From JAIXUI01 sp943373175 (GTDB taxonomy: Bacteria > Bacteroidota > Bacteroidia > UBA7662 > JAIXUI01): 18,198 nucleotides of DNA. The position numbers and the translations under genes are program-made. Below, in pieces: positions 14,928 through 18,198 of the stretch. The notes beneath the pieces were generated by a model. The model saw nothing but the letters and a program-made list of their open reading frames with translations, was not told the origin of the DNA and did no database searches. Position 1 is the first letter of the stretch, and each line of letters begins with the position of its first letter. The DNA lies in contig CALSBM010000067.1 of the NCBI GenBank assembly GCA_943373175.1, positions 1-18,198 of the forward strand, written 5' to 3'.

Positions 14928-15737
14928 CTATTCATGCTTCTTCCAATAGAGCCAATAATCATTTCCTCTCTCGTTTATAAATATATCGAACGCATAGCTA
15001 CCTGATTTCTTTTTCATTGATTTAGTAGCACATGATTTCAATTTGTACGGTCTTTTTTTATCTTTAATAATTGCAAATGGTCGGCTTAGCGGAACAGCAC
15101 CTTGCATAATAATTTCGTTAATACCAAATAGAGAAACAGCAGAATCCTTACTTATCTTTCCTAAATAAAAATGGTGAAACGATACTGAATCAAGATTGTA
15201 ACCGGTTTTATTATAAACTTTAATATGTATATTTTGACCGATTGTCAATGAAGGTAATATCAATAAAAAAGCTAACTGGAATATGAATCTAAATTTTATC
15301 GTGACGGCGCGGTTTAATTTGCTTGCCACTAACCTCATTCGGTAAAAAAACCTTTTTTGGCTGTTTTTCAATGTCCTACTTCGCTTAATCAGTCCATTTG
15401 AGTTTTGCATATTCTTAGCGTTTAGTTTTAGGTGGTGAATATTGGGTGCTTCATTGAGGCTTAGAATCGCTCGTAGGTTGTTGGAATGACTCGAGCCTGA
15501 GTATGTCGTTTTCCGGGTCTTGAGTATTGTCAGTAGTTTTTCACTTTCGATTATGCCGAGTATTCGGTTGTTATGATTTATGGCTATAGTCACCTCAGAG
15601 ACGATATCAACTACATTATCAAGCACCAACGAAACCACAGAGGCATCAGTAGATTGAGCAGAATGACCCTTTTCTATGAGCTCTTCCAGAGAAGCACATC
15701 GAGTTTGAAACCTAACTATCGTTGCCAAATAAGCCAT
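14928..15737 (-). CDS. Small secreted hypothetical protein joined in frame to the repeat ORF
   Basis: This is a 269-codon frame with two parts. Residues 1-107 are the copy 2 version of the repeat ORF (MAYLATIVRFQTR...). Where copy 1 has a stop, this copy reads through to an ATG at 15338 (residue 134). The part from there is a plausible gene of its own: 136 residues with a basic start and a hydrophobic signal segment (FIFQLAFLLILPSLTIGQ, likely cleaved before Q), then a mature domain beginning NIHIKVYNKTGYNLDSV and ending YWLYWKKHE. The mature part resembles small uncharacterised exported proteins of Bacteroidota; its function is unknown. I favour 15338 as the working start and regard the N-terminal extension as an accident of repeat insertion. 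A terminator lies downstream at 14711-14745. Confidence 0.5.
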   Translation of the reverse strand: MAYLATIVRFQTRCASLEELIEKGHSAQSTDASVVSLVLDNVVDIVSEVTIAINHNNRILGIIESEKLLTILKTRKTTYSGSSHSNNLRAILSLNEAPNIHHLKLNAKNMQNSNGLIKRSRTLKNSQKRFFYRMRLVASKLNRAVTIKFRFIFQLAFLLILPSLTIGQNIHIKVYNKTGYNLDSVSFHHFYLGKISKDSAVSLFGINEIIMQGAVPLSRPFAIIKDKKRPYKLKSCATKSMKKKSGSYAFDIFINERGNDYWLYWKKHE

Positions 15738-15834
15738 AATTCTGCTGCTTTACTTGATTACAATATACGGTCATTCTGCTTTAATTGAAACTCATAAAGG
15801 GAGCATCGGAAAGAAAAATATAACAGTAGGTTTT
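15313..15834. repeat. ~0.52 kb direct repeat, copy 2
   Basis: This is the same element as 14051-14564, in the same orientation. Its left end (near 15313-15338) supplies the ATG and first codons used by the small secreted protein gene. The two copies flank that gene, the intron remnant and the attC-like inverted repeat, so recombination between them would delete or amplify a ~1.26 kb unit. Confidence 0.8.
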
Positions 15835-15887
15835 GGTGAGCTAATACTCTTAACACTCTCCGAAGCACTACTTCATTAGATACTAGA

Positions 15888-15980
15888 AATCCCCCTCGGC
15901 CTCGGCGTCAATAGAAGGCAGCGTCCAACATTGAGTAACGTAAAAAGCCTCTGGTAAGAAAGTTTATTTGGGGACTTTTT
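15888..15980 (-). repeat. Terminator-linked intergenic element, copy B, with weak terminator
   Basis: This is the diverged relative of the element at 13062-13155. Its hairpin part AAAAAGCCTC (15942-15951) with GGGGACTTTTT (15970-15980) is interrupted by mismatches on the - strand, but GGCTTTTT follows, about 100 bases past the hydrolase stop. It is a possible but weak terminator for that gene. The rest of the 345-base gap (15738-16082) holds the upstream end of repeat copy 2 and A+T-rich sequence without a gene. Confidence 0.4.
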
Positions 15981-16082
15981 AATGATTTGGTTTTCGGATG
16001 CTCGGAGGAAGTTAAGTGTTCTCCTTTTTACTTTGGTTGTAAAATTATGTCAATTCTAAGGATAAGTTCCTCGTTTGTTTCG

Positions 16083-17227
16083 TTAGTCTATATTTTCAAA
16101 ATAGTATTTATCAATTTTGTCTAAGAATTTTTCATTACTCATCCCTGTCCTATTAAAAAAAGCGACACTGCCTATTCCTTGTTCTGGATAAATTCTTAGC
16201 TCGCAATAATAGCCACCAGCACCACCAGGATGTGCATAATAATGAATACCATTTAATTCATCAGTGAACCAACCTAAACACATACCAGTTGGCTTTCCTT
16301 TACTATTTTTGTTTTCTGTAAGCATTTTTTGCTTATATTCATTGGAAAGTAAGACGGAGTTATCTTTCAATAAGGCTTGTAAATAGACTACAAAAGAATT
16401 TGGAGTACCTATCAACCCTGCATAGGAAGCACCATTGGGATAAAAGTAGGTAAATGGCTTCCAATTACCGATAGACGGTTCCATATACTTCTCTTTATCA
16501 ATGAACCAACCAATTATTAAATTGGTAAAGCTAAATTTCTTATTATATCCTACGGCATTTTGTGAATTTATTTTAAAATCAATAACGGTGCTGTCTAAGT
16601 CTAATTTATGAGTAATGTTTTGTTCAATATAAGTTTCATATTTTAAGCCAGTAACATTTTCTATCAATTGCCCAAGTAGAAAATATCCTAAATTAGAATA
16701 CATAAACTTTTGATTGGGCAAATATTTAGTTTTTTTATGCTTTTTAAAAATGGGCACAAAAAATTTATCTCTATTAACTCATAGTGTTCTTCTTTAGTAT
16801 GTATCCAATTTAATGGAATGGGATTGGGAATGCCGGCAGAGTGACTAAGTACTTGTCTAATCGTAATTTGGTCTCCATACATAAAGTTGGGAAGGTGCCT
16901 GATTATTGGGTCATCTAGATTTAATTTACGTTGTTCTGCTAATTGTAAAATTGCAATAGCTGTAAAAGTTTTAGTTGCAGAAAAAGCTTTATAAAAGGTA
17001 TTCTCATTTGCTTTTATGTTTTTTGACAAATCTGAGTAACCAAGTTCAACTTTTTTTAAAATACTGTCTTTATTGAACAAATAGTAAACCACTGAAGGAG
17101 TATTACCCTTCTCAATTTCTTTTAAAAGAATTTGATCTATCTGTTTTAAATCTTTTTCCATAGTTTGACCCGAAAGGTTAGATGTTGTTAAAAAGAGAGT
17201 TGCAAAATATAAAATGTAGTTTTTCAT
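16083..17227 (-). pseudogene. Serine beta-lactamase-like hydrolase (class C/esterase fold), frameshifted
   Basis: Two overlapping frames together encode one protein of about 381 residues. The first part has a Sec signal peptide (MKNYILYFATLFLTTSNLSG) and the nucleophile motif SATK with Ser83 and Lys86. The second part has the YSN motif (codons 16692-16700, in FMYSNLGYFLLGQLIE) and the third motif HPGG before AGGYYCELRIYPEQ. The frame is lost after residue 156 at a run of six A on the + strand (16758-16763). One more base there would join EINF to FVPIFKKHKK and restore the family pattern. Members hydrolyse esters, peptides or D-amino-acid links in the periplasm; true beta-lactamase activity cannot be assumed. 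A sequencing error in the homopolymer is as likely as real decay. Confidence 0.85.
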
Positions 17228-17263
17228 TTATAGGCTATTAATATGAATTTTCAAATATTTAAT

Positions 17264-17271
17264 CAAATGTA
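17264..17271 (-). promoter_or_regulatory. Candidate -7 box of the beta-lactamase-like gene
   Basis: Read on the - strand the bases are TACATTTG, an exact match to TAnnTTTG, 36 bases before the ATG at 17227 and just past the esterase stop. No TTG is found at a normal -33 distance. It suggests the hydrolase gene has its own promoter in the 48-base gap. Confidence 0.4.
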
Positions 17272-17275
17272 TTGA

Positions 17276-18198
17276 CTATTCTGTCTTGATAAAACGCCCA
17301 ACCTGCTTGTCAGTCTTTAAAAAGTAAACGCCTGAAGGCAAGTTCGAAATGTTGATTTGAGTTGTTGGTGCGCTACTTTGATTCATAACCTTCCCTAGTG
17401 AGCTTACTATTTGGAATCCATTTTTACAGTCAGCGTATAGTAATTCATTTGATGGATTTGGATAAATAAAAAGAGATTCTGAATTTATTGTTTCTTCAAT
17501 ACCTAGAATACTTGTACATCCTGTAAACCCTGCAACATTATCCCATAAATTTGATTCGGCTGTTCTTAAACCGCATTGAGTGCCATTGGGAGTTGCTTTT
17601 ATTTCCAGATAGCAATCGGTCGTGCTTTGGTATTGAATCCAATTGATTAGTCCGATGCCATTTGGATTTCCAGTATTAGCAAAGTTTACCCAATAATCCA
17701 ACATCGCATTTTGAACAGAATCATCGGCGGGTTTAAATAGTATGCCACTACCTAAAGTAGCATTTTCCCAATTATTAAAAACATAAAATAATTCCATTCC
17801 ATGATAGGAACCAACTGTTGCTAATTGTGGAATGGTATGTTTATGAGTGAAAAAATACCTCCAAACTGGTTCCGTTTGATTTAAACTTATACATTGAGCG
17901 GTTCGTCTTGTAGTGCTTGTAAATTGAGCATCTGATATAATTCCTATGTACGAGGCTCTTGCCTGTGTTGCATTAGAACCTGGAGGATACAAAGCTAGAG
18001 CCTGAGCTTGAAAAGGAGATGGAACGCTTGAATTTATAAGGGCTGTAACCATAAAAGGCAAAACGGTTTGAGGTGCTGACAAACTCATTTCTTCTGAGTT
18101 AGAACCAATCATTAAAGGTACTTTATTGAAATTACCTGATTGAAAAACCTGTGTTGGAAAGGCATTGAAAACAACATTGTCAACCACGGGTTGCCAGT
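17276..18198 (-). CDS. Type B carboxylesterase with type IX secretion sorting domain (5' partial)
   Basis: The frame is open to the window edge, with codons before the GTG at 18187 reading WQPV, so this is the C-terminal part of a longer protein; about 307 residues are visible. WQPVVDNVVF and MIGSNSEEMS match the type B carboxylesterase fold, with the catalytic Glu expected in NSEE. SYHGMELFYVF carries the catalytic His (codon 17801-17803). The serine (usually GESAG) would lie outside the window. After the esterase domain, a linker leads to a Por/T9SS type A sorting domain: LFIYPNPSNELLYAD, then INISNLPSGVYFLK and a basic end GRFIKTE. The enzyme is therefore probably exported across the outer membrane, which agrees with the gliding genes at the other end of the window. 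Confidence 0.88.
   Translation of the reverse strand, partial: WQPVVDNVVFNAFPTQVFQSGNFNKVPLMIGSNSEEMSLSAPQTVLPFMVTALINSSVPSPFQAQALALYPPGSNATQARASYIGIISDAQFTSTTRRTAQCISLNQTEPVWRYFFTHKHTIPQLATVGSYHGMELFYVFNNWENATLGSGILFKPADDSVQNAMLDYWVNFANTGNPNGIGLINWIQYQSTTDCYLEIKATPNGTQCGLRTAESNLWDNVAGFTGCTSILGIEETINSESLFIYPNPSNELLYADCKNGFQIVSSLGKVMNQSSAPTTQINISNLPSGVYFLKTDKQVGRFIKTE

Noticed and set aside
15923..16017. GTCCAAC and GTTAAGT as core sites of a second attC
   Set aside because: Both match the loose consensus, but such 7-mers are frequent by chance and the sequence between them does not form matching arms outside the terminator hairpin.

Overview
The window looks like a chromosomal segment of a gliding Bacteroidota bacterium. 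Three things support this: adjacent gliding genes gldE and gldD, a secreted esterase with a type IX secretion (Por) C-terminal sorting domain, and promoter -7 boxes of the Bacteroidota TAnnTTTG type. I cannot place it below phylum with confidence. No rRNA, tRNA, CRISPR array or intact transposase is visible.

Left half (1-10482, all + strand) is housekeeping. A tightly packed run holds gldE (5' end cut by the window), gldD, recG and rsgA. A shikimate-pathway operon follows: a DAHP synthase/chorismate mutase fusion, aroB, aroA and aroC. These four genes overlap at every junction and lie in the order of their pathway steps (1, 2, 6, 7). A GH53 endo-galactanase lipoprotein follows aroC after 19 bases and may be read with it.

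Middle (10483-12471): pckA (ATP-dependent PEP carboxykinase) runs on the - strand, convergent with the galactanase. It has a strong intrinsic terminator, a Bacteroidota-type promoter and a palindrome upstream that could be an operator.

Right part (12472-18198) is accessory-looking, visibly more A+T-rich from about 13.2 kb, with all genes on the - strand. It holds a small secreted hypothetical protein, an AqpZ aquaporin, two copies of a ~0.52 kb direct repeat, a small secreted protein fused in frame to one repeat copy, a serine beta-lactamase-like hydrolase broken by a one-base frameshift, and the C-terminal part of a carboxylesterase carrying a T9SS sorting domain.

The spaces between these genes hold most of the unexplained structure. 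There is an eroded group II intron domain V (14810-14843), an imperfect inverted repeat with attC-like architecture (14571-14703), and two diverged copies of a terminator-linked element (13062-13155 and 15888-15980). The ORF inside the 0.52 kb repeat changes amino acids about as freely as expected without selection, so the repeat may be a non-coding mobile or recombining element. I see no integrase or reverse transcriptase in the window, so the idea of an integron-like array is only a hypothesis.
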